From Cercis canadensis (lineage: Eukaryota; Streptophyta; Magnoliopsida; Fabales; Fabaceae): a stretch of DNA of 64,000 nt. The stretch is from NCBI GenBank assembly GCA_003255065.1, contig QAOA01007883.1:124001-188000 (forward strand), read 5' to 3'. Both the position numbers and the translations under genes were made by a program. Positions within the stretch are counted from its first letter, which is position 1, and each line of letters starts with the position of its first letter. This document shows positions 1 through 12,400 of the stretch, piece by piece. Below the pieces are notes generated by a model. It was not told the DNA's origin. It was given only the letters and a program-made list of their open reading frames with translations, and did no database searches.

Positions 1-242
1 TTGGTCATTTACAAAGCTTTGAATTATCTAATTTCTTTTGCTTTTCTTTTGTCCCTTCATTTGCCGTGGATGAAAGGAGCGTGGTTGGATTGAATTTCTA
101 GCAAAATTAGCCAGGCCTAACCGTGCGTGAAGTTGCTCCTGAATATTGCATTTTGTTGCCATTGCGTTTCAGTGGTCTAAAGAGCAGAAAACAGTTGCTG
201 CTGCTGTACTCAAATAGAACATGCCAACAACATAATACACAC

Positions 243-3041
243 CTAATTGCAGGGGCTTACTGTTTGTTTTTGAAATCTTAGGGAAGTAGAGGAACTAACA
301 GAAGAGGGGTTTCTAACAAGTGGTATTAGTGATTGTACAACATCTGTCATAAGTGGCCTGTAATCTGCTTCTGGCTGTACGCACATGGCTGCAATGGCAG
401 CTATCTATAAACCAACGTAGTAGCAGGAAGCAAATTTTCAGTTGATGAAATATCAGTATAATAAGTGATCAAGTAACAATGATTATAACAAATGAAGCTG
501 ACCTGAATTAGATCCTTCTTCGAGTATTGTCCTCGTAGAGCTGGGTCAACCATTTCCACCAATTTTTCTCTGTTAGTTAACCTTGGAAGAGCCTGATGAA
601 TAACAAGGAACCTAAGAGTTACTATCTGACAATATAACAAGCAGAACTCCAAGAATGCTTAATCGAAAGTGGTTAAGCTAACTCCGTCATATTATTATTT
701 GTCAAGACACTCACACAGCATGTACTGAATGGCTAAGTTACATGTTCATACTAATATTACTTTTTTCCTTCTTGTAGAGAATTAATCTTTTCAAAGGTAA
801 ATTGAAGAGTTACATTCACTAAAGACTAACCCAAGAGACGAGCACATGCTCCCCAGGGGGCCGCCTAATATCAACTGGTACGCGTCCTGTTAGCAACTCC
901 AAAAGAACCACACCATAGCTATAAACATCTGACTTTGTAGTGAGCTTGCGAGTGGAGGCATATCTACATTTTACTCAAATTAAATTTACATAATGTGTAA
1001 TAAAAAATTAATGAAATCACGAAAGAATTGCTATATGTAATTGATAACTGTTATTAAAAAAAGAATTCCCAATATTGAAAAAAGGAAAAAAAAAGACAGG
1101 TTGCTTGATAGGGACTTGATCGTGTCCATGTGCATGGTTCTTTAACATTGCAATTTATGTATGTACTACTGGGGTTGGGGTGTGGTGTGTTATGGAGGAG
1201 ATAAGGAAAGGTGCTTCACAGATTATGGAATACTCACTCTGGTGCAAGATATCCAGTGGTCCCCAACACACGGGTGGAAACCTGACCGTTTATCTTCTCT
1301 GAGCCCATCTTTGCCAATCCAAAATCTGAGACCTTGGCACGGAAATTTTGATCTAGTAGAACATTGTTACACTTGAAGTCACGGTGAATCACTGGTGGGA
1401 CCGCATGTTCATGGAGGAATTCGAGGGCCCGGGCGCAATCAAGGGCTATCCTCATCCGGGTCCACCAATCCAAAGGTTGAGTTCGATTGTTACAAGAGTG
1501 GAGATGGTGTTGGAGGGTACCGTTGTGAATGAGTTCAAATATTAGGAGCCTATGGTGTTGGTCAGCACAATAGCCAAGCAACTCCACCAAATAAGGAGAG
1601 TGCAAGCGGCTTAGAAGATCAACCTGCAATAAAGAAGAAGCAAAATATGTCATTTAGTCTTCACACCCATGTGCAGAGAATTGAATATAGCTCATAACGT
1701 GAGTTGGCAAAAGGCTAGAAAGATAAGGGGTTTGCATCCCAATTTTAATGGTCCCCAATCTTGTCTACAAAGTGCCACTGAGCTCATCCTAAATAAGACA
1801 AGCAGAGTATGTGTTAATGCTAGTATTTTCAAGAGTTAGGAATCAAATAAACTACTAAAAATTTGAATGCACTAGCATGTCTTGAGTCAAACTTATAATT
1901 GTAAATCTTTTCCTATATAATTCTGAGGTGACACCAGAAACTAGAACAGGAGCAAGGTTTTATACCAAGATTGTCTTTTTGCAGATTTTAAGGTCCTTTC
2001 TCAAATTAAATTAACTTGTTTTTACTTGCTTTCTGTTCTCAATTTTCTTAAGCAACCAACAGCTTTTCACTTAAAAAGACAAAAACAGTCTCTCTGAACA
2101 AACTGGGTTAAATACAAATGGAAAGGGAGACAAACAGAGAGAGAGAGATAGAGAAGAAGCAGCAACAAGAGACAGGAGATATGAAATCATTCAATGAAAC
2201 TCACTTACCTCTATTCTGAAAGCACGCTCTCCTTGCTTGCCTTCCCTGCGCAGCAACTTAATTGCTGCCAAAGTGCCATCACTTAGGACTCCTCTGTACA
2301 TCAAACCAAAGCCACCATTTCCAATCATATTTGCTTCACTGAATCCATCTGTCGCCACTTCTAGCTCTCTATATGTGAACACTTGGACTCCTCTAAATTT
2401 AGTTGCTGGTGTCCGGCTCAAATTACCCCCATAAAAGCACCCACCCTTCACGTCTGCATTACAACGTTTTCAAAATTCAAACATACCCAGATTAGCATTT
2501 GAATCTTAAACTCTCTGCAAACTAATCAATTTGAGTACACGTTTGATTATTGAAACAATGAAAATATGTCAATGATTAAAAATTTAAAAGTAAAACTAAT
2601 GGTGATTAATTCATGCAGAATGATCTGCATAATCAGTCATGTCCTAGCAAGTAGTGATCATTAAGTTTTCCATTATCTGCCAAGTATCTGTTCGACAAAA
2701 GAACTGTTAGAAATTAATAGCATGTGCAAGTTACCTGGGCTAGAATTGATGTTTAACGCTGTTGAAATCATGAACCTGCTACTTGGGTCATGACGTACTC
2801 TACTGTCATCTATGAAAGTTCCATTCTTGCTCGAGGATTTGAGTCGACGGAGCATGAAAATGATCAGAAAAATGGCAAATAGGAAAATAAAGGAGGCGAC
2901 GGCTATGATGACTATGAGAATGGTTTTTGAGGGGAAATGGCCATGGTAATGACTATGGTTTTCTGAATTTATGTAGGAATGGTTCTTTGTGGTAACGATT
3001 GGTGGCCCTGCAGCAGGTGCAATAGTGGTGTTAACTTCCAT
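243..3041 (-). CDS. Membrane-anchored receptor-like Ser/Thr kinase (RLCK VII/PBL-like, At3g58690-like)
   Basis: Six exons read on the minus strand: 3041-2735, 2453-2209, 1623-1238, 963-831, 592-503 and 404-243, all with GT-AG borders. They total 1323 bp, or 440 residues. I chose the ATG at 3041 because the longer frame upstream begins at TTG. A single membrane segment lies at about residues 41-63, after a short Asn-rich outer stretch, and there is no LRR or lectin ectodomain. The kinase domain starts near residue 128. Visible landmarks are the glycine-rich loop GNGGFG (147-152), catalytic Lys168, HRD with Asp266 (an RD kinase), DFG with Asp284, and an intact APE. The family (known from Arabidopsis At3g58690) is TM-anchored but kinase-related to cytoplasmic PBS1-like kinases. 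The likely role is plasma-membrane signalling, with the ligand and partners unknown. Positions 1-242 are probably its 3' UTR. Confidence 0.9.
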
Positions 3042-4905
3042 GGCCACAAAGAGCAAAGCAAGAAGGAAAAATGGCTTTCCTTTTGGGGGCTATAAAAGGG
3101 AGGAGGTGAGACAGGGAGAAAAGATGAGTTCGGTTTTGTTTAATAAGCAATGATAGTGCAAGTTAGTATGTGTTTCCCTTCGAAGGAGGTCATCCTCTCT
3201 CTCTCTCGTGAATATTAATCCAGTGGTTTTGTGAACCAGCAAAAAAAAAAACCAAGTGGTTTTGTGTATTTTCTTCGTCCCTTCTTGTGTATTTTTTTTG
3301 TAGAGAATTGTCTCTTTCTTTGTATCAGAAAATATTGGAAGCTTTGGCACCATCCTTGAATCATGCTTTCCCATTTAATTATTTCCTAATTATGGGCAAT
3401 CTGCTGAACCCAAAATGCATATCATGTCCTTTTCTCATTTTTCTTTCAAAAAAATCAAAATTAAAGATTAAAGTTGAGATTTTGGGTGAGTAAGTGTATG
3501 CTGGGTCAACCGGGATTTGGTTGGGCTTCACTATGAAGTAGCTAGGCACCTGCCCCAGCTAGCTTGGTCGCAATGGCATTGTCATCACCAATAATATATT
3601 AGCCAAACTCGAAAGGGAAGAAATCAATGCGTAAACTTGTGCATTCTTGTTGATTATTATCCAATGAGGTTATGTTGTGGGTACTAAATCATGTTCCATT
3701 ATCTATTTAGTTAGTTTATTCATTTGGGTTTGAACTCTGAAGATGGGACAATAACTGTCGCTTGAAGATACTGCAATTAACTTATCTAAGTTTTTTAAGT
3801 TAGCCATTTGACGAACTCTCAAAGTCTAAGGATTTATTTCACACATTATTTCAATACGATTGCATTGAATTGGCTTAATATAATGTCGCCAATAAATACA
3901 AATTTACAAAAAGAAAATATTTTGGCATTCAGGATATTGCAAACACAAAAACAACCATCTCTTAAAAGTTGGATTGATATCAAAGAATGTGTTATGCAAA
4001 TATAATTTTCTCAGATCTTGCATAATCTGCATTTAATCAAACACGTATCTGGGAACTTTTATTTTTACTTTTTCAATAAAATAAGGACAATATTGTTAAT
4101 AGAGTATTTGGTTGTGATGTTTCCTTTCCCGACACTTTCTTCACATGACCTACTATTCATCTTCATCTTGATTCTCCTTCGTAAAGAACAATTAAAAAAG
4201 ACACCGTTATAATTGTTCTAAATTTGGGGAAGACCTTCAATGCGAAAGAGTGAAGAAGCAACTAAAAAAAACTCAGTAAATCCCTCTTTCAATCAACAAC
4301 AGGAAAGTAACTTAAAATGTAAGGAAAAACTTGGGAGAGAAGAAAAAGGAAAGGGAGGACGTTGAGTGAATTTGCCGATTCAAATGTCAACATCAGCTAC
4401 AAGCAAAGAGATGGCGATAGGTGTTGAAGCAGTGAAGACTGCACCAAAGATTCAGAAGCAATGGTAGGTTCTCTTCTGGCAAAATAAATTTTGGCGGTCA
4501 TATGTTTCCTTCAATTATGAGAAAAATGATAATAAATGAGAAGGGAAAAATGAAGATTAGCGCATTTGGAGTCTAACAGTTGGGTGCGTGGGAATCAGGG
4601 AAGGTAGCTACCATCAAGAAGTGAAGCAGAACACTGTCACGGAAGATTGCTAATCATAGGGCTCGAAATCACATGCAATTTAATAATCGAAAAAGTTAAT
4701 TGGTCAGAAGACCACAGAAAGAAAAATTGTATCTCAAACTTTTCCTAATCCACTTCTTCACTCGTTGGCAGAAACTATGCCTCAATTTTGGTTTGGGTGA
4801 AACGAAATATCCGTCTATAAAGAGTTACCAAGAATTTATGCAACCTAAAGCAAGTACCCTAAATATGCCACGGTTGCCTTTATCATTACTCAACAAAATT
4901 TAAAT
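3042..4905. other. Intergenic, no gene supported
   Basis: This is the upstream flank of the minus-strand kinase gene, including its probable 5' UTR with CT/AG-rich tracts to about 3300. The rest is AT-rich. A short ATG frame at 4383-4465 is not recognisable. Nothing else was supported. Confidence 0.6.
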
Positions 4906-5309
4906 GGTGAGTACTATGCTACCAACCCCCCTCATGGGGTGGTAGCACTACATTTTTCCTCTGTTATAAGAGTTTGAGTGGGACTCACTCAATAATTTTA
5001 GTGTCATTACAAAAATTTCAAAAATTGAGTCACTCAGTATGTATAAGAACACACAATTTTTTATAAAATATAAAAACAATACGATATAAGAAAACGTGTC
5101 AAAAAATAATTTTTTAAGTTTATTTTTTGGCACGCTTTTTTATATCTTGCCGTTCTTATATTTTATAAAGAACTATGTGTTCTAGCACATACTGAGTGAC
5201 TCCATTTTTCAAAATCTTCGCAATGACACTAAAATCACATTGTCTCACACAACTGAAAATGAGTGTAGCACTACCACCCTTAAGAAATGGTGGTAGAATA
5301 GCCCTCGCC
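4906..5309. mobile_element. Foldback Mutator-type MITE, 404 bp
   Basis: The two halves are near-complete inverted copies of each other, with arms of about 200 bp meeting near 5110. The left end reads GGTGAGTACTATGCTACCA and the reverse complement of the right end reads GGCGAGGGCTATTCTACCA. Shared inner words such as GAGTCACTCAGTATGT appear in both arms. The element is flanked by a 9-bp direct repeat with one mismatch: AATTTAAAT at 4897-4905 and AATCTAAAT at 5310-5318. A 9-bp target duplication with long inverted ends is typical of Mutator-like (MULE) non-autonomous elements. It has no coding capacity. Confidence 0.85.
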
Positions 5310-6372
5310 AATCTAAATATGTCAATCAAATAAGATAACAGCTAGCCTCTACTAACATAACAAGACACAGATTCAATCATGATGCAAATATCAATGATCC
5401 AATAGATCCTGTGCTGTATCTCTAGTCTCTACCAGTTTGAAATTGCAATCCCAACTGTGTCTCTAACTGTGGGGCTACGGGGTTTTGTCTTCCTGCATGC
5501 AATTCAAGATATGGGTACTCATGGCAAGGAAGACAAACAAGCATGTTTTAAAAGCTCCCAACCCCAAAGCATAACTTGTCTGACATAATAACCTACCATA
5601 GCAAATGTGCTGTGCCTGACTGATTCCTCTTTTATTTTTATTTTTTTTCAACTAGGTACAAGGTAGGAGTGAAAACAAAAGAAATTACGACGGAACCTGT
5701 AAAAATTGACAGTAAACCCAATTATAAAGCATTATTTGATATATTATCAACTTTTCCTCTTTTCTTTCACTTATTATATTTTTTATTTCTACTAAGCACA
5801 TAACCTTCATCTTGAACAATAAGTAAAATGCATAATTAGAACGTGCAGTTCATAGTTCGTCACTAGAAAATTTTCCTGACAACGACTTGAGAGTGACAAC
5901 TTACTGGACCGAACCTCTCAAATGACAAAAGTAGAATATCATTAATCTGCAAGAGTTGGGAGAAAACAAAAATACCCAACTGTAAGTCACGCAAGTTACA
6001 TTACATCTTAGCTGGTATCTATGTACGAACCTGTATTAAATACAGCTAGGACCAGGTCAGCTGAATGCAAGATGCATTATGTTCTCAGTCACGTTAAAGC
6101 TTCGCTTTCAATTAAAATCTGAAATATGTATGTGGTATCAATCTTATACCAGCCAATAGAATGCTGTCTTGCATCAATACCTTGAACATCCTGGATCTGT
6201 TCTTAGCCATATCCTACATCAGAAAGTGCAGCATCTATCCAGAAGAGCTTATTGCAATTTCACAATTATATATCTCATATAATGCTTTCAACTGAATATG
6301 GTCCCCAACACAGCATTGACACTTAAATTAAAAATTAAAAAAAAAAAATCAGATGAATCCTATTAAATTTGA
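5310..6372. other. Intergenic and probable ALG13 3' UTR
   Basis: AT-rich sequence with no recognisable gene. The part nearest 6372 is the likely 3' UTR of the minus-strand ALG13 gene. Confidence 0.5.
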
Positions 6373-8743
6373 TCAATCATCAGGAAAGCCAAGGAACTTG
6401 TTAATAAGCTTGGCCACTGGTGTGGCATCACCTGGAGAGTATGGAAAGAGAGAATTTAAATCCATATCTGCAACAGTTTGATGGAGTGTTTGAGGACGAG
6501 CACAATACAAATGCTTCCTGTCAGCAAGTTCTTCTGCAAGCTCACTTTGATGATTATCCATCAAATCTTCATTTACAACCACAATTAGAGGTTTACCCAG
6601 CCTTAATGTCTCAAATATGCTACCTGATCCTGCATAGAGTCAAAACAGTTACATTCCTCTAGCCCCTAATTACAAAAAATCATGCAGTAACTAAAGTATC
6701 ATATTATAATCAAGCCTCAGAAAAAATAAAATTTGAAACAGAGCTCTCTTGAACTTCCCTTTTATAATACATTCCTTTTCTCTTTTGTTTTTCCCAAGTC
6801 TGATCAGAATATAGTCACCCAGAAAAGGAAGAAATTAATGTTATTCTTTTCAGTTTATGGTTTCCCACTGCATCTTTAAGGAAGTTGGAACTACATAAGC
6901 AAATGATGATATTACTGGTATCAGATAATATGTTCACGTGTATCATAATAATCTTGGCAGCTTGGCTCAATGGAAAGCCAACAGAGTGTTGTCGACTCAT
7001 GATGAAAGATTATGATGGGATGCAGGAGTTTCAGCACGCATATGACCTAGGGACAACTCATTTAGTGTTAGGAACAAATCCGGTCACACTGTCTGTTATG
7101 AATAACTCCACAACTGTCTCCCCTTCATTCTTGGAAGAGAGGAGAAAGAGGGGAAGGAGAAATTGACAATTTCTTATTTATTCATAAATTAGCAGGAATG
7201 ATATTAATCATGCTCACCTCTTTACCTACATGATACAAGTCAATTCTATGTTATTTAATATAAGCAATGTCCTGTATTTGTATGCCATTACTCATCATGC
7301 CATCCCCTCAATTTAATCATACACATCATTGTCTATGCTGGAGAATTTCATAGCAGAGAATCTCATTACTTTCTCGTGTGGTTGTGATTGAAAAATCTTG
7401 TTCAACTAATCACTTTCACCAGCTTATGATGACTGGTACCACTCATTTCCTATTTCTCATTTTCTCTCTCTTTGGTCCCTTGAACTGGTGAATCAAACTG
7501 ACTCACACACATGCACCCAGTCACATTGATCCAATGGTTTTCTCATCCAACTTTATATGAAAGTAAAAGGACATCAAATATAACCAAAGACCATTGGCAT
7601 AACAACTACCAATCCTTTACAGACAGAGGAGCAGAATACGAGCCACAAGGACAAATTGCCGATAAATTACTGGTGTAAACTTGAAAATTATACTATAATT
7701 ACTTAAAGAAGTAAAGAAGCACAAAAAAGACCAGCTACAAAGAGAAAACCTGCATGGCTGATGACAAGGGAAGCTGATCTTAGATGGTCTGCAATGCTGG
7801 ATGAAAAAGTGAAGTAGTCTACAGCCAATGAACCATCTCCTTCAGACTACAATAAACAATAAGAAAAGAAATAGCCATTAAAATGGGAAATAATCTGCAG
7901 AAGCAAAAGCTACTTTCTAATTCTGTGACTGTCTAAAGAACAATTGCAGCAACACAAATATAAATTATACTTTTGAAAAATCTTTCAAGCTAGGTAAATC
8001 TATCTTCAATTTTCTCCTTATATCAAGTTATTTTAGGAAGATCTTAATACATGAATTTTCTTTTCATAACTCATTATGTTAGATAACTCTTGCTTTACTT
8101 CAGCTAATGTTTAACTAATTGTCCACATCAATTTTCATAGCCCATGTGAACAAAAATTGATTTGTAAATTCATAGAACTTCAAACTTGAGTATAATAAAA
8201 AGACTCTCCAACTCCAATACCAGATTGTGGGAAGTGCTCTCCTAGTTCATAAACCATAGTAGTACAGCCATTGTGCATTGATATATACCACAGATTTTTA
8301 ATAAGCATTTGAAAAAGTAAATGTCAAAAGCATAGAATGAACCTTAACTGGAAGCATCTCCAAAATATTTCCTCATCTTTAATCTCTCAATTCCCTTTTA
8401 AGACCAGAACGGTCCATATTTCAGGACATGGCATTATTAGTTATTCAAATGTGAAGTTGATCTAATAGTCCAACTCTACCTCTTTGCCTTGACATCGAAT
8501 TAGAAAAGGAATAAAAACACCAAAGTGAAAGAGAAAATACAGCCGCAAAGTGTTTACATGTACCTTCGTAGGAACATAGGATCCACGACCCATTTGAATG
8601 AAAAGGTGGGTATATCCTTTTGCTACCAACTCTTGTTTAACTTTCTGAGAATCTACTGCTCTCACAAGAGAATCAAAAGAAGTCGTCCCTACAGTTACAA
8701 AAACCACTCTTCTTGTCTTATTACCGCCCTCACTATCTTCCAT
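6373..8743 (-). CDS. ALG13: UDP-GlcNAc transferase subunit ALG13
   Basis: Three exons on the minus strand, 8743-8564, 7846-7750 and 6629-6373, total 534 bp (177 residues), which matches plant ALG13 length (about 176). The N-terminal [17 protein letters not shown] and the C-terminal [20 protein letters not shown] segment are the UDP-sugar-binding half of a GT-B glycosyltransferase. ALG13 acts with membrane protein ALG14 on the cytosolic face of the ER. Together they add the second GlcNAc to GlcNAc-PP-dolichol, an early step of N-glycan precursor assembly. A donor-like site (GACA|GTAAGG, exon end at 9219) and an acceptor at 8782 suggest a 5' UTR intron (8782-9218, inferred). The intron between exons 2 and 3 is 1.1 kb and holds no other gene. 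Confidence 0.93.
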
Positions 8744-9440
8744 TTAGAGTGATTGATCACTTCTCCAAAGCGCAGACCTTGCTATGGTCACCACAAAAAA
8801 CAGTTAACCTTTATGAGAACATATTCAGTTACTGAACTAAATATCATAAGAGGGCAATGACAACGAATGTCACTAAATAAATTGGAAAAAATAAGAGGAA
8901 AGCAATGTAAGATTGCATACAAAAGTCCCTTGCTAATCGAAAAAGATACAATAGACAAGCTTCTATACTGCTCGGGCAGCATATACAACCTGGGAAAATG
9001 ATCAAACACCATGTAAGCACAAGGTCGAAATTTTTATGCCCTCCATCATTGAGCGTTCCCAAACCAAGGCAAAAATTTCCAATATGGAAAGAGGCGAAAT
9101 CATATATGAGGAGGCACTGTAACCCATATAGATTCAAGAAAAGGGAAAGAAAAAAATCGACGAAAAGTATTATACGGGTAGAAGAAGAATAGCGGTGGTG
9201 TAAAGGGGGGGGCCTTACTGTCAATAAATGCCACAAGAGGGCCCTACCCAGAATTTCGAATCGCTGCGGTTGATGAGCTAGTTCCCTAATGCTTTGAAGG
9301 TAGCTCTTGCCAATTCCAAGATTCTTTGCAACTGAAAATCCGATGCTGGTTCCTGCGAATACGCAGTACCTCCACCAAAACTGCCTTGAGCTGTAAACTA
9401 TCTTCTTCTTGCTGATCTGCGCGAAATCGAGAAGGACTTA
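8744..9440 (-). other. Probable 5' UTR exon, UTR intron and promoter of ALG13
   Basis: GC-richer sequence at about 9220-9430 ends in a good minus-strand donor, and an acceptor lies at 8782, just upstream of the ALG13 ATG. The transcription start is inferred to be near 9430. Transcript evidence would settle this. Confidence 0.45.
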
Positions 9441-12400
9441 ATAAGCTTTGGCTCGCATTTGTTAAAAAATTTATTGACTTAAAAATATGCTTAATTACGA
9501 TTTAATGAAAATCGGATAATTAAAATGCGTTAATGTAGTCTATTTCATCCGGGAATATAACTATTTAATTAAAAAATCATTATTATGAGGACTTTTTTTT
9601 TTTTTTTCTTCTCTTCACCCGTCATTACGCAACCCGACAAAACTCACAGGGTTCTCATCGTCTACCTCTCCCATTGCCGCTCACCCGGTCACCCCTCCTT
9701 CGGGTTTCATCCAACTATACAACACTAATCACGGTTTTCGTCACTGCCCCTTCCGAATGTGGATTCCAAAGTGCCAACAAGATAAACGACGCCGTAGTAG
9801 AGTCTTGGATGGGAATATTATGCACTTGCATTTGGTTTTCTGCTCACTTTTGAAACCCCAATCAACGACGGTGAATACCGGCTCCTTCTTTTTGGTTATC
9901 TTTTCATTCCAATAATATTTTTTTTATAGCAGGATCTGGGGCAAACCATTTTTCTATTTGCAGAATGTTTTGCTAATCATGAATTTTTCATTTCATACTC
10001 TTAAAAGTCAGTGGATATGTTCAAATTTTACTATTCGTGGCCTGCTTATGCTCAATTCTTTTGATTCTTTGAAAGACCAGATGTCAAATACAAAGACTGG
10101 TTGTAGAAAGAGTTCAGTTAACAAATACTTGTGTAGAAGATGGGAGATTCTTGAAACTGTTTGTTGATTATAGGTTAATGCTGTTTAGATGGTCAAATTT
10201 ATAGACACAGAGGGTTTTGTTTAACTGTATAGGCGTATTCTGAGTTGCATATTGTTTTTCCTGCTGTAAATATATATTCTGATTCATCAAAAAAAATAAA
10301 ACAATATAAGTTGCCTTCATATTATCTTTTTTTTAACACAATTTGATTGTATAGAGAGAAAGGCGGTGGTTTTATAGTAATTGATGGCGGTTCAATGGCT
10401 TTGTTAGTAACATCATAACGATGACAATCCACCTGACTGTGGCACAAAATGCTGATTCAGTTTCTTAGTTCTTTATCAAACTGTCAACTTTCACTTCTTT
10501 AGCACCATTTTTAGATTTTTTCCTTTGTATCAAAAAACAGAAGCAGGCTTACTGTTTACTGCACAAGCAACTTCATCAAGACATGGTGGTAGTCATTTTT
10601 GGCAAGATAGATAAGGCGGTACCTGTGAGTGGCAGAATTTACAGGATTATAAGCTGTGCTGATCCTGATCATATGTTATAGTTTTGGACAGCATTTGAGT
10701 TGAAATGTACCACCGTTCATAATGGCCTGCAAGTGACAACCGACAGGTATCAGGGCTTTGTGGATATTAACTTCGCGTTCTGATTCGTTGAAATCTGACT
10801 GAGAATATTGTGTCTTCTTTACATTTGAAATTTAGTAGAGATGTATCTATGCAATTTAATGTGATACCATACAAATATTGTTAGAATAAAAACTCGATAG
10901 ATTCTGAGGATTGTTGTTTTTCTGTAGTATTATGGTGATTTCAAATGTCGCCAGGCATCAGTAACTGTTAAATTTTCTCCAGTTGCATTGAGAGACTTAT
11001 TATAACAGTTATAACGAGCTTTGATTGGCAACTAAAGCAATGGGGAACAAACCAGTCTTTTTTTTTTCTTTTCTTTTGGAGGGGTTGATGCTTTTACTTT
11101 TTGGCTTGATAAGTTGCTATGGGCACCACTCCAATTGTTAATTTGTACCTTGATACCCCCACGCTCATTTAGCTTATGATCAATATCTTGTAGTTTATAA
11201 GAGTTGAGGTTAATACATTAGTTCTTCACAACATTATGTCACTTATTTCATTTACCCCCTACCCATTACCATATCACTGTATTTTACTTTCCCTTAGAAG
11301 AGGGGTGTTGTCGATTCACTCCATTGACTCTGATATAGGAGATTTCTATTCTTGAAAGGAATTAGCCTAGCCCTCTTGAGCTGGCATATATCTAGGTTCT
11401 TTGAAACAGATATATATTGATTCCATCACCCCAATTACATGTTTTCTTTACTCTTGTTTCTGCAGATACAAGCTGGTCACCGCTCCATGCATAAAGAACC
11501 CAGTCAGCCTCTCTAACAACGTCTGCATTATCTTGGAGAACTCAGGCTCTCGTAGTGGAGAATAAAGGGGGCTGTTTTCGAGAGTGATCAAGCTAATCTT
11601 CTGAAATTCCCTTTGAGCTGCATTAGACATAATGAGAATGACTAATTTTGATGAGGGGCACTTTATGGTGGTTATCTGAGGGATTGTAATGTATGGATTG
11701 CTGAGCCAAGGAACACAGTTGCTTTGCCATGTTGACATGGTGAGACTCCTACCTTTTAGTTATCACTCTTTACCAATCTAGTAGCACTACACAGTGCAAA
11801 AGATAGGTATGCCTCGGAATGTATTTTTGGAGTTGAAGCAACTAATAATGAGTTTTGAACTATCTTACAAACTGCAAAAAAATAGGTATGCTTATTATGT
11901 TGGCTCAAGAGTTAGTGTATGATGGCTGATGCAAGGTATCAGGTCCTCAGACTATGTTAGGCTTCAAAATTGATATGGTTATCATCTGAGATTACTTGGT
12001 GTCCTTATATTACCTTCTTAGAAGATCTCAAATGGTTGGGGAATCAATCTAGTTATTTAAACAACAATTAGTTATGTGCATGACTGCATAAGAAACGGTG
12101 CCAAATACCGTAGTTGATGGCCACTGCCTACTGGCAAGGAAAGAAGAAATTGAATACCTTGTTCTAGTTATTGGTTGACCTAATGAGATAATACTTTTCA
12201 TTTCCATTATCTGGCAATTCCATGGAAATTGGAAAGTTAGGGAATATTTGCTGTTATAAAGGGAAGATAAGGATATTTCTAGTTGGTTGTGATGATTATG
12301 TGCATATGCATGTGGTGTATGAATGCGGGCATGCCTTTGATCAAGGTTGGTGTTAAGTAGAATCGTTAGTCACATTATGAGAAAACAATACGGTGTCAAT

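Noticed and set aside
4383-4465. Short ATG frame of 27 codons in the kinase-side intergenic region
   Set aside because: Too short, no homology recognised and no neighbouring exon in phase.
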